A DNA stretch of 64,000 bases, taken from Acanthosepion esculentum (taxonomy: Eukaryota > Mollusca > Cephalopoda > Sepiida > Sepiidae). The DNA lies in the NCBI GenBank assembly GCA_964036315.1, contig OZ038509.1, positions 28,016,419-28,080,418 on the forward strand, written 5' to 3'. Both the position numbers and the translations under genes were made by a program. Under the pieces are notes generated by a model. It worked only from the letters and a program-made list of their open reading frames with translations. It was not told the DNA's origin and made no database searches. This document shows positions 47,088-57,970 of the stretch, piece after piece. Within the stretch, counting starts at the first letter, position 1. Each line of letters begins with the position of its first letter.

Positions 47088-48076
47088 TTGATCAAAAAGT
47101 ATCGAGACGGCTACTATGGTAACAGTGCTAAAGTAGGCATAGTGAAGCTGCTAGACACAGATAAACCTTGAACTGTGTCATACATGCACACTAAGTTATA
47201 AGTTCTCACTCATTTTCGTTGTTTATAGCAGTTCTTGGAAGGAAAGTGTGTAGAGTGTGGTCGTCTAACCATGTCACAGAGGTTTTGTCAGTGACCATAG
47301 CTTGTGCAACAGTTTTTGGCTTCTCATGACATTCCCCAAGTTTAACACCCACCATATTGACCAGATGTTTTGCCCCATTCTGACTTTTTCCTCTTTAAAA
47401 AAAACTGCAGCAGATTCAGAAAGAGTTGTATGAGTTTAATGGTGATTACGAAGGTGTTTAGAATGATCACTAGTGATGGCGATGTTATGCCTCCATTCAT
47501 CTTCCCACAGGGTCTCAGACTCAACACAGAGGCCTACATCAAATGCCTTGACGAGGTAGTGCTGCACTGGGTCAAGAGGGTGGCTGCTAGAAGACCCTAT
47601 GTCTGACAACAGGACTCTGCATCATGCCACACAAGCAGGAGAACCCAGTCATGGCTGCCAGACAACAGATATTAACTAATGTTAATATCAAAATGTGAAA
47701 ATATTTTCAAAATCAGTGATTGAAAAACTGGTCAGTGATATTACATGGTGTCCCTAAAGTTTGGTCCAATAGAAAATATGTTTAACACCCACCATATTGC
47801 CCAGATGTTTTGCCCCCTTCTGACTTTTTTCCTCTTTAAAAATCAGATCCCCCTTCAAAAGAAACATTTCAAGACGTTGAGGTTATTCAGGAGAATGCAA
47901 CGCGGCAGCTGCTCGCTATCAGAGAAAACGAGTTTCAGGAATGCTTCCATCAATGGAAACAATGTTGAATAAAGTGTGTGGCTTCAGAAGGGGACTAATT
48001 TGAAGGAGATTAAATGCCGAATTGATACGTGTTGTAGTTTTATTTTTATAGCACGTCCCATTACTTTTTAATCAGT
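47088..48076 (+). mobile_element. Mariner transposon, family M-D (SETMAR-like group), rearranged
   Basis: The left end TGATCAAAAAGTATCGAGAC (47090) and the right end (GTCCCATTACTTTTTAATCA, ending about 48076) are imperfect inverted repeats. The C-terminal transposase reads HPPYCPDVLP and DFFLFK at 47785-47830. It continues FQDVEVIQENATRQLLAIRE and NEFQECFHQWKQCW, then SEGDYFEG (47860-48000), the standard end of this mariner group. The N-terminal coding part is missing. A 64-bp segment is duplicated (47340-47404, 47780-47843) around a piece of family M-A. Confidence 0.8.
47407..47665 (+). pseudogene. Mariner family M-A transposase fragment inside M-D
   Basis: Reads VFRMITSDGDVMPPFIFPQG then LRLNTEAYIKCLDEVVLHWV and KRVAARRPYV. 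This is the same central transposase region as 16530-16675, better preserved in places, and continues into DSASCHTSRRTQ-like codons near 47620. The fragment has neither terminal repeat. Confidence 0.8.
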
Positions 48077-48133
48077 CCTTGTATGCATGTATGTATATGT
48101 CAGTTTGCCACACACACTGTGTGTGTATATATA

Positions 48134-49681
48134 CAGGGTGTCCATAAAGTTCGTGTGCACTTTAAAAAATTTGTAACTTTATTTGTATTTGCAATAGAAA
48201 TAATTTGTAAAAAGGATTAGAAAGAAGTAAATCTATATTTTTTAAGGTTTTATTGAAATTTTATTTAAGTTTCCACATGCCCTCCATCATTAGCAATACA
48301 AAGGGTAATACGATTTTACAGTTCACGGAAAACATTTGCCAACTGATTTCCAGTAATGCCTGAAATGACATTAGTTATTTTAGCTATACTTAGAACTAGG
48401 TACATTAAACTTTATAACATTTTGTACAGATTATTTCTATCGCAATTATAAATAAAGTTATACATTTTTTACACAGAAAACATTTGCCAACTGATTTACA
48501 GTAATGCCTAAAATCACATTAGTTATTTTAGCTATACTTAAAACTAGGTACATTAAACTTTATAACATTTTTTACAGATTATTTCTATCGCAATTATAAA
48601 TAAAGTTATACATTTTTTACACAGAAAACATTTGTCAACTGATTTACAGTAATGCCTGAAATCACATTAGTTATTTTAGCTATACTTAAAACTAGGTACA
48701 TTAAACTTCATAACATTTTTTACAGATTATTTCTGTCGCAATTATAAATAAAGTTATACATTTTTTACACAGAAAACATTTGCCAACTGATTTACAGTAA
48801 TGCCTAAAATCACATTAGTTATTTTAGCTATACTTAAAACTAGGTACATTAAACTTTATAACATTTTTTACAGATTATTTCTATCGCAATTATAAATAAA
48901 GTTATACATTTTTTACACAGAAAACATTTGCCAACTGATTTACAGTAATGCCTGAAATCACATTAGTTATTTTAGCTATACTTAAAACTAGGTACATTAA
49001 ACTTTATAACATTTTGTACAGATTATTTCTATCGCAATTATAAATAAAGTTATACATTTTTTACACAGAAAACATTTGCCAACTGATTTACAGTAATGCC
49101 TAAAATCACATTAGTTATTTTAGCTATACTTAAAACTAGGTACATTAAACTTTATAACATTTTTTACAGATTATTTCTATCGCAATTATAAATAAAGTTA
49201 TACATTTTTTACACAGAAAACATTTGTCAACTGATTTACAGTAATGCCTGAAATCACATTAGTTATTTTAGCTATACTTAAAACTAGGTACATTAAACTT
49301 CATAACATTTTTTACAGATTATTTCTGTCGCAATTATAAATAAAGTTATACATTTTTTACACAGAAAACATTTGCCAACTGATTTACAGTAATGCCTAAA
49401 ATCACATTAGTTATTTTAGCTATACTTAAAACTAGGTACATTAAACTTTATAACATTTTTTACCGATTATTTCTATCGCAATTATAAATAAAGTTATACA
49501 TTTTTTACACAGAAAGCATTTGTCAACTGATTTACAGTAATGCCTGAAATGACATTAGTTATTTTAGCTATACTTAAAACTAGGTACATTAAACTTCATA
49601 ACATTTTTTACAGATTATTTCTATCGCAAATACAAATAAAGTTATAAATTTTTTAAAGTGCACACGAACTTTATGGACACC

Positions 49682-49684
<3 letters not shown>
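48134..49684 (-). mobile_element. Mariner/Tc1-type element with amplified interior
   Basis: Both ends read CAGGGTGTCCATAAAGTTCG then TGTGCACTTTAAAAAATTT on their strands. The inverted repeats extend about 78 bp with few mismatches, and TA flanks both sides (48132-48133, 49685-49686). Between the left repeat and the array, the minus strand reads a short relic ending CIANDGGHVET (48265-48310), the typical C terminus of this transposase superfamily. The rest of the gene is replaced by a tandem array. The element is therefore a non-autonomous derivative. Confidence 0.85.
48323..49655. repeat. 148-bp tandem array, 9 units, higher-order structure
   Basis: ACACAGAAAACATTTG starts at 48471, 48619, 48767, 48915, 49063, 49211, 49359 and 49507 (the last with one change), always 148 bp apart, plus a diverged first unit from 48323. 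The unit includes the inner part of the element's own terminal repeat (CAGATTATTTCTATCGCAAT and AATAAAGTTATA). Variants recur in order every four units: TTTTGTACAG in units 1 and 5, and AACTTCATAAC with TTTCTGTCGC in units 3 and 7. Confidence 0.95.

Positions 49685-49686
<2 letters not shown>

Positions 49687-49730
<44 letters not shown>
49687..49730. repeat. (TA)n microsatellite
   Basis: TA tract directly adjoining the transposon end. Confidence 0.95.
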
Positions 49731-49733
<3 letters not shown>

Positions 49734-50735
49734 GTAAAATGTGAATGAATAGAGTCCAATTCCAATGTTTGTAACATTCAATTTAAAAGAAGTCTCAATA
49801 TAAAGTAGGCCAATATTCTTTATTTTTAAATATTACATCAAAAACATTTTGAAAAATACAATACAATTGCAGTTGGGTTTCGATGCAAATCAATGCATCT
49901 CATCAGGCATTGGTAAACAAAGGGTTTGTTAACTAATGTCTGATAAGATGTGTTGATTTGCATTGAAACACAACTGCAATTGTGTAGCAGTTTTCAGCAT
50001 GTTTTTGATGTAATATCCGACAAATAAAGAGTGTGTATATGTGTGTTTATATATATATATATAAATATACAGTGAGATTTGTATTTTTCTTTGTATTTCA
50101 ATATATTACTTGAGATACAATTAGGCCCTTGAGCAATGTGACTTTTTCCTGACCATTTCTTTTTTTCTTTCCCTCCAGAATTTTTGTCACTCAAAAGCAA
50201 ACAGAACTTGTACATCCTGCCCTTTTAATAAAGATTGTATAATAATAAACAATGTAACATTTTTCTGCCTGCTTTTTTACTTTGTGTCACATTAAAGCAG
50301 ACATACAAAATTAACAATTACATCCTACCCATTAATCCATGTCAAGTAATAATGTTCTTTGTGTTTTTTTCTGTACGTTTCTTTTTTCTCATTTCAATAT
50401 TTCAATCACTTTACAACAAACATAAAATTCACAACATTCATTATAGAATGATGTACACTGCAAAGTTTTTTTCTATGTTTCTTTTTACTCAATGATTTAA
50501 GTCACTTTTAAACAGACATATAAAATTCTAATCTTCATCCTACCGTTTAATGATTATCATCATGTACTAATGAAGATTATGACATTTTTCTTTTCTTTTA
50601 TTTGGATCACCGAAGTAAAATTCAAAACTACACCTTAAGCATGAATCATCATATTATAATAAAAATAGTAACTTTTGCTGTCTTTTTCTTTCTTTCTCTC
50701 TGCACTATTTCATACAATTGAAAAGCAGACATGTG
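49731..50735. other. Anonymous AT-rich sequence
   Basis: A loose duplication is visible (GTTGGGTTTCGATGCAAATC near 49875 and GTGTTGATTTGCATTGAAAC near 49950, in inverted relation). A pyrimidine-rich pattern repeats at 50260-50700. No gene is recognised. Confidence 0.5.
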
Positions 50736-51296
50736 ATTTTCGCAATTGTATCCTCTGCCCATTTTTGGGTACAGACAGAGTAATGAATGGACAGTGCCGA
50801 ACAGTCAAAGTATCAAAATGACTAAATGACGAAAGGCCAGAAATGTGAAATTCGCAATTGTATCCTCTGCCCATTTTTGGGTACAGACAGAGTAATGAAT
50901 GGACAGTGCCGAACAGTCAAAGTATCAAAATGACTAAATGACGAAAGGCCAGAAATGTGAAATTCGCAATTGTATCCTCTGCCCATTTTTGGGTACAGAC
51001 AGAGTAATGAATGGACAGTGCCGAACAGTCAAAGTATCAAAATGACTAAATGACGAAAGGCCAGAAATGTGAAATTCGCAATTGTATCCTCTGCCCATTT
51101 TTGGGTACAGACAGAGTAATGAATAGACAGTGCCGAGGAGTCAAAGTATCAAAATGACTAAATGACGAAAGGCCAGAAATGTGAAATTCGCAATTGTATC
51201 CTCTGCCCCTTTTTGGGTGCAGACAGAGTAATGAATGGACAGTGCCGAACAGTCAAACTATCAAACTGACTAAATGACAAAAGTCCAGAAATGTGC
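50736..51296. repeat. 112-bp satellite-like array, 5 units
   Basis: CGCAATTGTATCCTCTGCCC begins at 50741, 50853, 50965, 51077 and 51189, exactly 112 bp apart. The unit contains GGGTACAGACAGAGTAATGA, ATGGACAGTGCCGAACAGTC and CTAAATGACGAAAGGCCAGA. Copies 2 and 3 look identical by eye; the outer ones diverge. The near-identity points to recent amplification or gene conversion. Confidence 0.95.
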
Positions 51297-51690
51297 CTAC
51301 TATAGAACACCTTTTTCTTTACATGCCAGTAACCTGCCAGTAAATAATTAAATTTTAAACTAATATAAAAAGATATTAAAAAAAACTTTCTACATAATTG
51401 TTCATTTTTAAACAAGTCTTTTCATTCAAAACTACAGTAAAGAATTAAAAATTTTATTTCTGAGAAATTACAATTGTGGTAAAAATAAAAAAAATGTTTT
51501 TTTACTTATAAGGAAATTACAACTGTAGCCAAATATAATTATAGATTGTATGCAATGGCTTTAAAATATTCTAATTCAGATTCTAATGTTGTATCGATGA
51601 AAAATGCCTGTTAGTCTTTGGTTTACAATTGTATATTTTTTGTATTTTCTTTTGACATCTCTGCATTGGTTCTAAAATCCTTTTATATTT
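51297..51690. other. Anonymous AT-rich sequence
   Basis: No gene is recognised. Confidence 0.5.
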
Positions 51691-51890
51691 TTACTTTGTT
51701 CGACATCTTCTTTTAAACTCTATCTTTTCGACACTATGTCCATTCATCATTTAGCCAGTTCGACTCTTTTTCTATTCAGCATTTTCTCCATTCAACACTT
51801 TCTTCATTTGATGCTTAGTTCCATTCTTTTTCCACACAGCACTTTGTCTATTCTTCATTTTGTCTTTCTACACTTTGTCCTGCTTCCCAT
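51690..51890 (-). repeat. Degenerate repeat related to the 112-bp unit, opposite strand
   Basis: ATGTCCATTCATCATTTAGC followed by many TTC.AC.CTTT.TC.ATTC words echoes the reverse complement of the array unit (GACTGTTCGGCACTGTCCAT, TCATTTAGTCATTTTG). It reads as a short-period degenerate series. Confidence 0.4.
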
Positions 51891-52457
51891 TTTTTATTTC
51901 CTTTGTCATATAATCGAATATGACTTCTTGTTCCCTTGTTTTTCTCTGTGTAACTTCTTTCACTCTAAAAGAAAGAGATATAAAATTAACAAGTGAATCT
52001 TGTACATTAACCATCAGTATATAGTAAGGAACAGGAAGACTGTCTTCATTTCGGTCTCTTTACCTCCATAAATTTTGTCCCTTATTTTTTTGATGATCTT
52101 CACCCTGTACAAGGCCTGGCAGTCACTCAAGGAAGAGAATTACAGAGTAAGAGGCACAGATTATGCAGATAATCAGATATAAAAATAAATGATATAATTC
52201 AGTCTTGATATTACAAAATGTTTTCTGCCAATGTTTTTCCATCTTCAATATCAACAATTTTAAGATGGTGCTTAACAACAGCCTTAAAATGTTTTTTGAG
52301 CTTTCTGTTATATATATCCAAAATCAAAAAAACATTTTATTTAATTCAACTGACAATGTTTATAAGTTTACTTTCATTATTGTATTTTTTTTTTTTTTTT
52401 TTTCAAATAAGTTGTACATCATGATCAAAATTGTGAATAAACTGTCCAAAATTTATG
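51891..52457. other. Anonymous AT-rich sequence
   Basis: No gene is recognised. A T-run lies at 52386-52403. The open frames here follow the T-run and lack motifs. Confidence 0.5.
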
Positions 52458-52712
52458 TTTGTTCTGTTGTTTTTGTTCAAGTACTTTTGACTGTTTCAGT
52501 CATTATCAAGAACTATATGTGATCAGTATGACTGTCAAGATTCCGTTGGCTACACCCTGATATTTCATAGAGAGCTTAAAGTTTTTAATCAATCCAAAGT
52601 GATGTCATTATTTTCTCTGTGTGGTCTAACTCACTTTAACCATTACACATAATGTTGCTTTGGGCAGATCAAACTGAGTCAAAAGTACTTGGAATAAAAA
52701 CAACAGAACAAA
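52458..52712. mobile_element. Possible small inverted-repeat element
   Basis: TTTGTTCTGTTGTTTTTGTT then CAAGTACTTTTGACTG (52458-52495) is repeated as the reverse complement at about 52672-52712. The arms are about 40 bp apart by 175 bp. No target duplication was established, so it may be a MITE or only an inverted repeat. Confidence 0.5.
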
Positions 52713-52831
52713 TAAAGCACTGTCATTGATCTTTAACCAAACATTTATAAATGAACATATATGAATATATATATATATTATATACATATTAATGCATATA
52801 AACAGATAAAGACATTTGAATATGATTTATA

Positions 52832-53403
52832 CAAGGGTGAGTTAAAAAGTAATGCAATTTGTGTTATTATATATATAAGGAACACAAGCAAACATATTAT
52901 ACAATAAAGTATAGCTATACATCACAGGTTCACATCCCTACTTCTCAACATAGTCACCATGTCTTTCGGAGACAGTGTTCCACCTACGAATGAGGACATG
53001 TATCCCAGCTTTGTAAGACTCGACTGGCTGATGATGTCGCCAGCTCCTTACAGCAGTTTTCACTTCTTCATCACCACCATAATGTTGGCCCCTCAGTGGG
53101 TGCCTCTTTCACTGGACCAAAGAGATGGAAGTCTTTTTTTTTTTCTTTTTTTTTAATATTTACAGGAGTTTGTTCTTTAGCAACAAAGAGCTGGATTACT
53201 GCTCTTTGCTTCTTATAGACCTCCAGAGGGGGGACAGATATTTTCATATCATCTAAGATAGTCATGTATCTTGCGGGGGGGGGGGGGAGTAGATAATTAA
53301 ATATCAAGACTGTATGCAGAGTTATATCTGTACCAAATTTCAAATAATATCATTTAGAAATGTTCCTCCTATGACAAAAATTGCATTACTTTTTGACTCA
53401 CCC

Positions 53404-53406
<3 letters not shown>
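52832..53406 (-). mobile_element. Mariner deletion derivative, family M-E
   Basis: CAAGGGTGAGTTAAAAAGTA (52832) and the reverse complement of CATGGGTGAGTCAAAAAGTA (ending 53406) are the inverted ends, both followed by ATGCAATTT. TA lies at both borders. The minus strand carries the transposase C terminus: DFHLFGPVKEAPTEGPT (about 53085-53130), then in a second frame DEEVKTAVRSWRHH and IRRWNTVSERHGDYVE (52960-53080). DFHLF includes the third catalytic aspartate. The N-terminal two thirds are deleted. A G-run of about 14 lies at 53275-53288. Confidence 0.85.

Positions 53407-53450
<44 letters not shown>
53407..53450. repeat. (TA)n microsatellite
   Basis: TA tract joined directly to the mariner end. 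Confidence 0.95.
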
Positions 53451-53455
<5 letters not shown>

Positions 53456-53967
53456 TTTCATTCTTACTACTAGTCAACTTTGTATTATTATTTATCTTTC
53501 AAATATTTTAAAAACAGCAATAATAATAGTAATAATAATAATTATTATTATAATTGTAATAATAATAAAATATTCTCATATAATTGATAATAATTTTATA
53601 TGTTATTATTATTATTTTAAAAATATGGCAATATATTGACACATTGATGACGATCTGTTTACTCCGACATCCAGTGTAAAATCTATATACATGCCGCAGA
53701 GCTATGTAAAATACCAGGTTGAAAACTGGTGCGGGCTAGCTGCCCTTGATGAGGGTGAAAGGAGTCTCTCTGAGCTTTGGTTAGCAATCCTTTTAGTGTT
53801 GGTTTCAAGATAAAAAGACTTCAGATGGGAAGGAAAACTCATGACAGCTTAACCCAGTCATTATATTGCATGTGTCTGCCGAGAGGCGTGTACTGGCTGG
53901 TATTGACTATGATCTGGAGAGCTTAAACTCTGCAATAATAACACATGGTTGACTGTCGTTCAACCTG
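53451..53967. other. Sequence upstream of the Penelope-like relic
   Basis: Contains (AAT)n/(ATT)n words (53517-53615). A GC-richer block at 53690-53960 could be the 5' region of the Penelope-like element. No coding motif is seen. Confidence 0.4.
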
Positions 53968-55228
53968 GATACTCATAGGGAAATATAAAAACACACAAGC
54001 CCGGATACCTGCTATGACCAGATCCAACCCTTATCTATCAACTATTAAAATTCCTTAATGACATCATTAGCCTATACCTTCACACCAATTACAGCATCAC
54101 ATCCACCCACGAATTCCTCCAAATTCTAAAAAGTACAAAACCAACCCAAGATGTCGTGTCACTTGACGTCAAAAATTTATTCACAAACGTCCCCATCGAT
54201 TAAACCATTATCCTCAATTACATGTACACAAATAATTTTATACCACCACTATCCATAAAACCAAATATCCTCAAAAAATTATTACATACATGCACAACCA
54301 AAGTCCCATTCTATGACCATAATGGCAATATCTACACTTAAACTAATGCTGTTAGTATGGGAAATCCACTCAGTCCTTGCTTCTCCAATTATTACATGTC
54401 CTATGTAGAAAGTATAATATTTAAATAAGTCTGTAAATCTAAAATATATATCTGCTACGTAGATGTTATTTTTATTTTAGTGAAAACACAAAAGAAATAG
54501 ATACTTTCAAGACCACATTTGAAAAAACTCTGTCCTTAACTTTACCTACGAACTTAGTCAAAACTCCTATTCTTAGACGTTCTCGTACAATACAGTAACA
54601 ACACTTTTACCACTACATTGTGTAAAAAACCCACAAGCAGACACTCTTGCCGCCTTAACTTTAAGAGTGAATTCGCACTCAGATACAAAATAGCAGTGAT
54701 AAAAACCATACTAAATAGTGAACATAGTAAAAAATAACATAAATATTTCCTACAAAAGCCAAATGCATGTCAACTACAAGATGAATCTTCACTTAGAAAT
54801 ATCATAAAGGAATATACTACTCCGACTGACCTGAACAAAAAAAATCAAATTAATTGTCTACTACAAAAATTTAAAACAGCTAACCTTATCCTCAAAATTA
54901 ACAATACACCAGCAAAATCAAAATTACAACAAACGAACATTATTTATGAGATTCAAATACCCCTTAAAGAACTGTGTTCCTTATCAAACCAAACTCATAA
55001 ATAATTACATAGGTCACACGACTCCATGCCTATCCAGATGCTTTACATTATACCTGTCTGACCACAGCTCCATCAGAACCCATTTAAACACATCCACAAA
55101 CTTACCAGACTCCATCCGAAATATACTAATAGAAAACACAAGCCTAATAACCTCATCAACATGTAAAAAACGATTAAAAATAATGGAAGCCTTAATAATA
55201 AAAAAGAAAAAAGGCAACACTCAATAAT
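53968..55228 (+). pseudogene. Penelope-like element: reverse transcriptase plus GIY-YIG domain
   Basis: Plus-strand frames read KTHKPGYP near 53980, then a truncated N-terminal region, DVVSLDVKNLFTNVPID (RT motif A, catalytic D at 54165), and SMGNPLSPCFSNYYMSYVES (motif B, near 54360-54410). At motif C (54456-54467) YVDV replaces the usual YVDD. SYLDVLVQYSNNTFTT and KPTSRHSCRLNF continue the RT. After a frame change, FKYPLKNCVPYQ, YIGHT near 55006, LSRCF, and KRLKIMEALIIKKKK (to 55205) form the GIY-YIG endonuclease module with its conserved R and E. Penelope RTs prime at nicks made by this module. TAA in several expected glutamine positions, shifts and the D-to-V change show decay. Confidence 0.88.
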
Positions 55229-55474
55229 ATTAACTACAGCCACAGCCACAGTGTGCTGTGTTTGGAAAATAAAGCATCCCTATAAGTCTAGAAACGTGCA
55301 CATAACTCATACACCCAGTTAAAAAGCAAAAATAAAATCATCCTTCATAATGGCTAAAACATTTGGGCAGTTTTTACACACTCTGTGCCCTGAAAAGAAA
55401 ACATTTGTTTGAACACAAGAAAAATTAAATAAAAAGCTTAATTGCGGTATTTTGTCTGTTATCTTTAATGAAAC
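55229..55474. other. Sequence following the Penelope-like relic
   Basis: Contains a (CCACAG)n-like word at 55237-55253 and an AATAAAG near 55268 that could be the element's polyadenylation signal. Confidence 0.4.
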
Positions 55475-55489
55475 ATGTATGTATGTATG

Positions 55490-55542
<53 letters not shown>
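55475..55542. repeat. (GTAT)n(TA)n microsatellite
   Basis: A short ATGT tetranucleotide tract merges into TA repeats. Confidence 0.95.
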
Positions 55543-55545
<3 letters not shown>

Positions 55546-55963
55546 CTTTTTTATGTCCAAATTAGAAGAAATTTGAGCTCTGATATAGGAACATTATGTT
55601 ATTGTAATTCCATTTACATTAGGTAGTTGAAAATTATGTCTTGTCCATTCTTTCCTTGCCAAATTCTACTCCAAGTTTGTGACTAATTGCTTCACATTTG
55701 GACAGTTACCTGAACTTGGGTGAACTGTTCTCTCCTCTTATGTTGGCCTAATTGTTTCTTGGCTTCAAGCCTCTTGATTGCATCTATCTAACTACAAGTA
55801 AACCAACAATTTTCCAAGGCCCTTGATTCCAGAACCATGCTAGATTATTCATTTTGCCAAACCAGCATATAATAATAATAATAATAATTTAAACCTATCA
55901 CCCATAAATTATCCACCCTTTAGACATTTAAAATATTAAAAACTTAAAATTGAACAAATATGC

Positions 55964-56582
55964 CAGTCATGGACAAACTGCAGCCTTCTGGCCACATGCA
56001 GCCCGTTTCGTCTTTCTTTCATGGTGTGTAATTTCATAAGGAAAAATAATGTTTCTTAAAATTTTGTTTTGTTTCTTTCTCACTTGTTCACTCACACACA
56101 ACCCGAATCATAAACAATGATTAAGTACAATGTTTGTTGAATTTTGTTAATTTCCAAGGAACAAAAGTAACATTGTCAGTTTTTTCAACCATTGATGATT
56201 TTTACTCAGGAAGATCATGTATCTAAACATCTTTTGCTTTTGAAAGAGAAAACATTCATAAGAATTTTTTTTCTCAAAAGAAGAAATGTTTTCATTTTCA
56301 AATGAATAAATTAGAAATAATTCACACGTGTCTGTCATGTGCTAATCACACTGACATCAGTGTTAATAGACTTCAATTTTTTTTTAATTATAAAAATATT
56401 TTCTAAGAAAAACTTATCTCTATATTTCTAAGGTATATGCTTATGCATATGGTCTTCTGTCATGAAAACAGGTGGAGTACCTACTACAAAAATTTACTTT
56501 GAATCTTTTTAGTAGTGCAGCCCACCTTGTCAAGGACCATAGATCATGTGGCCCACTGTTCGAAAAAGGTTGCCTATGCCTG
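55964..56582. mobile_element. hAT-like non-autonomous element, copy 1
   Basis: The left end CAGTCATGGACAAACTGCAG and the right end (CAGGCATAGGCAACCTTTTT on the minus strand, then CGAACAGTGGGCC) resemble the short inverted ends of hAT elements (CAG..TGG.CAA). The right 330 bp recur at 57757-57970, 58283-58481 and 58558-58775. An 8-bp target duplication could not be seen, so the class is tentative. Confidence 0.55.
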
Positions 56583-56739
56583 ACCTAGCATGAGACACTT
56601 TGAGTCTAGATTCAGTTTTTAAGTAATGGCATATTTGAATAATCTGTGTGGTGAATGCAAAATTTTATTAAGCCTTTAAAAATGGACATTTTTTTTTTAT
56701 CCTTACTCTTCTCCACCTCAACTTTGATACTTACAGATA

Positions 56740-57670
56740 CAGTGCTGTTTGATAAAAGTGACTCACCTGATTTTTTTTACTTTAATTTTTTCACCTATTG
56801 TTTTTGGGGTCAAACTAATTTTTAATTTTACTAATATAAAGATCCCTTCCTGACCACCCAGTAAAAAAGTTTACTCACCCTAAGGTATTCTATTGATAAT
56901 TATAATTTTGGATATAAATGAGATATAAGGAAAAACTCTGTGCAAAAAAAGTGACTCACTTATTTCCTGCAACTAGTAATCAATAGAAACATAACCAAAC
57001 AGTTTTAAATAAAGAATAATAGAGGTATAATTTAAAGTTCAAAATATTTAATAATCTATGGGTCCTCCTTTATTTTGCATAACCTTTTCAATCCTTTTTG
57101 GCATTGACTTGATTAGGTTCTGGCAAATCTCATCTCCAAGCATTGAATTCCATTCGGATATAAAATTCACAATCAAATCCTCTTTGTTGCTCAACTGCTT
57201 TCTCAAGAGCCTGTACTTTATAATGCTCCATAAGTTTTCTATGGGGTTGAGGTAAGGAGATTGAGGCGGACATGTCATAACACTCACCGGCTTCTCTTCA
57301 AATTATTCCTTCATCAATTTTGATTTGTGACAGGGAACTATCCTGCATAAAAATGAGCTTGATGGGGTCGATTTGCATCCTTTCAGCAGAAGGGAGCAGA
57401 CAAGACTCTAAAATTCTCTTGTACTGCTTGCTCCCGAGGGTCTTTTCAATAGGTTTTAAGAAACCCGTTCCATGAAAAGAAAAGCATCCCCAGAACATTA
57501 TAATGAACGGATGCTTGACAGTACTTACTGCTAAATTCAAAGACCTTTCAAAGTTTCTTCTTTGGATTTTAGATTGCTTATCCTTTGAATTTAGCTCAAC
57601 TTTCGTTTCATCGGAGAAGAGAAGATTTAGTAAAACAAATCAGGGTAGTCACTTTTATCGAACAGCACTG
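56740..57670 (-). mobile_element. Tc1-like transposon with deleted N-terminal coding part
   Basis: Inverted ends CAGTGCTGTTTGATAAAAGT (56740) and the reverse complement of CAGTGCTGTTCGATAAAAGT (ending 57670) are flanked by TA (56738-56739, 57671-57672). An internal GTGACTCAC motif recurs near 56758 and 56950. The 931-bp element contains a partial transposase on the minus strand. Confidence 0.9.
57048..57640 (-). pseudogene. Tc1-like transposase, C-terminal two thirds
   Basis: The minus strand begins with a broken NLLFSDETKVELNSKD-like block (57590-57640, first catalytic D). It continues VKHPFIIMFWGCFSFHGTGF (about 57450-57520), KTLGSKQYKRILESCLLPSA, then KLIFMQDSSLSQ (second catalytic D near 57345). 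A frame change near 57295 leads to VMTCPPQSPYLNPIENLWSI (57215-57285), where the third acidic position is Y in PYLNP instead of the usual D. The end GGPIDY is the normal C terminus. The DNA-binding N-terminal domain is absent. Confidence 0.9.
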
Positions 57671-57756
57671 TACTTTTAAAATCTGCATTTTTAAAGCTTT
57701 AATCAGAAGAAATAAAATGCAGAAATAGTAGTTAGCAATAACAATTATTATAAGAA

Positions 57757-57970
57757 TTTTTTCTCAAAAGAAGAAATGTTTTCATTTTCAAATTAATAAA
57801 TTAGAAATAATTCACACGTGTCTGTCATGTGTTAATTACACTGTCATCAGTGTTAATATTATTACAAGACTTCAATTTTTTTTAATTATAAAAAATTTCT
57901 AAGAAAAACAAACTTTCCTCCATATTTCCAAGGTATATACTCACATTTATGGTCTTCTGTATGGAAAATA
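57757..57970. mobile_element. hAT-like element fragment, copy 2
   Basis: Matches 56258-56460 (AAAAGAAGAAATGTTTTCAT, AATTCACACGTGTCTGTCAT, ATGGTCTTCTGT). It is interrupted at about 57970 by the tail repeats of SINE family 4. Confidence 0.8.

Noticed and set aside
50736..51296. CRISPR array
   Set aside because: The 112-bp units are contiguous near-identical tandem copies without unique spacers, in a eukaryotic context. The same holds for the 148-bp, 98-bp and 31-bp arrays.
52458..52712. Calling the inverted repeat a definite MITE
   Set aside because: The arms are clear but no target duplication or second copy was seen; left as possible.
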